A stretch of DNA of 64,000 nucleotides, from NCBI RefSeq assembly GCF_963667735.1, contig NZ_OY763919.1, positions 1,861,539 through 1,925,538 on the forward strand. The letters run 5' to 3'. A model generated the notes under the pieces. It ran no database searches. It saw only the letters and a program-made list of their open reading frames with translations, and was not told where the DNA came from. Shown in pieces: positions 63,461-64,000 of this stretch (position 1 is the stretch's first letter; each line of letters opens with the position of its first letter). Source of the DNA: an uncultured Methanoregula sp. (lineage in GTDB: Archaea; Halobacteriota; Methanomicrobia; Methanomicrobiales; Methanospirillaceae). The position numbers and the translations under genes are program-made.

Positions 63461-64000
63461 ATGCAACACTATCAAAAACCGATTATTTTAATTCTGGTGG
63501 TTCTTTCATTGCTTGTCGCGGCTGCCGCCGCGGCCGGTGCAGCATCGGTTGATTCCCCGCTTGGCAGTGCCGATACTCTGGTTGTCAGTACCGGTTCCAC
63601 CGTTCAGCATGTAACTGATGTACAGGTTGCGGCAGTGGAAAGCGAGCCTGCTGCCAATTACACCAGGCTTGAGATCCTGCCATCCTACCTGAATTTTGTT
63701 GTCGAGCCGGGCGAGAAGAAGGAGATGACGGTGACCGTGCGGAACCGGGATGTCCGGACTGTCCATGTCCAGCCAAAAATCCGCCTTCAGCCTTATGGCG
63801 GTCCATATATTGCCGAGAGCTCCTGGATCTCGGTCTCCCCTTCGAGCGCTGATATTCCTGCCGGAGAGAGCGTGAAATTCACCTTTGCGGTCCTGGTCCC
63901 GCCCGACACCCTCCGGGGAATGTACTCTTCGACTGCCACGTTCACGGACGAAACCTATCCCACCCCCTATCCCCAGCCGGTCCCGAATTATATCCACACG
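63461..64000 (+). CDS. Secreted beta-sandwich protein (partial, runs out of window)
   Basis: I translated 180 codons from ATG 63461 to the window edge without a stop. A signal peptide (ILILVVLSLLVAAAAAAG) is followed by a beta domain with ILPSYLNFVVEPGEKKEMTV, then KPKIRLQP-like HVQPKIRLQPYGGPY and DIPAGESVKFTFAVLVPPD, a pattern seen in CARDB/NEW3-type Ig-like domains of archaeal surface proteins. It is preceded by a strong TATA box and is divergent from the membrane-anchored winged-helix regulator, a possible controller. The 3' end is outside. Confidence 0.85.
   Translation, partial: MQHYQKPIILILVVLSLLVAAAAAAGAASVDSPLGSADTLVVSTGSTVQHVTDVQVAAVESEPAANYTRLEILPSYLNFVVEPGEKKEMTVTVRNRDVRTVHVQPKIRLQPYGGPYIAESSWISVSPSSADIPAGESVKFTFAVLVPPDTLRGMYSSTATFTDETYPTPYPQPVPNYIHT

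Overview
The window comes from a euryarchaeal methanogen, most likely order Methanomicrobiales (a Methanoregula-like genome is my best guess; that placement is inference). The evidence is methanogenesis marker proteins 10 and 8, an F420H2:NADP oxidoreductase, the methanopterin enzyme MptD, a two-subunit pyruvate carboxylase, the archaeal CoA route (pantoate kinase, 4-phosphopantoate--beta-alanine ligase, CoaBC), MCM, RFC, TBP, aIF1A, NMD3, RtcB with archease, SecF-SecD order, and DUF3821, DUF2111 and DUF2551 families. I see no rRNA, transposon or classical CRISPR array. There are three tRNA genes: Thr(TGT), an intron-containing Met(CAT) and Leu(CAG).

Layout. 1-1.1 kb: leftward polysaccharide-export ABC transporter, cut by the window edge. 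1.3-3.7 kb: tRNA-Thr, a gene-free stretch, mmp10 and a duplicated DUF350 membrane protein. 3.9-11.3 kb: tRNA-Met, then a leftward biotin module (DUF2111, birA, bioY, two ECF ATPases, EcfT, pycB, pycA) that joins biotin uptake and ligation to the biotin-dependent enzyme. 11.4-14.1 kb: a leftward RNA-ligation operon (zinc-ribbon protein, archease, rtcB, amidotransferase-like protein). 14.1-23.6 kb: mixed genes including secF-secD, thioredoxin-fno, an aldolase, an AglJ-like glycosyltransferase, DUF99, rubredoxin, a pilin, a TPR protein and a PurM-like protein. 23.6-34.7 kb: one leftward run of twelve closely packed or overlapping genes (rfcS, mcm, mptD, tatD-like, DUF424, nmd3, taw2, coaBC, pantoate kinase, phosphopantothenate synthetase, a second divergent RFC small subunit, a methyltransferase).

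34.8-36.4 kb holds a DUF3821 surface protein and a membrane-anchored TPR protein. It is followed by the most unusual element: about 750 bp of AT-rich, non-coding, iteron-like repeats (36467-37215). Around 18 copies of a partly palindromic motif sit mainly on an exact 25-bp register, inside a ~280-bp tandem duplication that also carries three perfect 20-bp palindromes. Rightward genes follow: an RPA-family protein, a phosphoesterase and an Lhr helicase. DNA-replication and repair genes thus diverge from the repeat field, which makes an origin- or partition-like cis element a reasonable but unproven hypothesis.

41.7-64 kb: TBP, two tandem AMP-forming acyl-CoA synthetases (the second with an N-terminal ribbon-helix-helix domain), tRNA-Leu, an AlkA-like glycosylase, MscL, mmp8, a DUF1624 protein, small hypothetical genes, an MFS pump, aIF1A, a REC-GAF regulator, a soluble chemoreceptor with three 140-residue repeats, a G-rich gene-free region, a lipoprotein overlapping an orphan cas6b, a GNAT-cysteine hydrolase pair, an EamA transporter, a membrane-anchored winged-helix regulator, and a secreted protein cut by the right edge.
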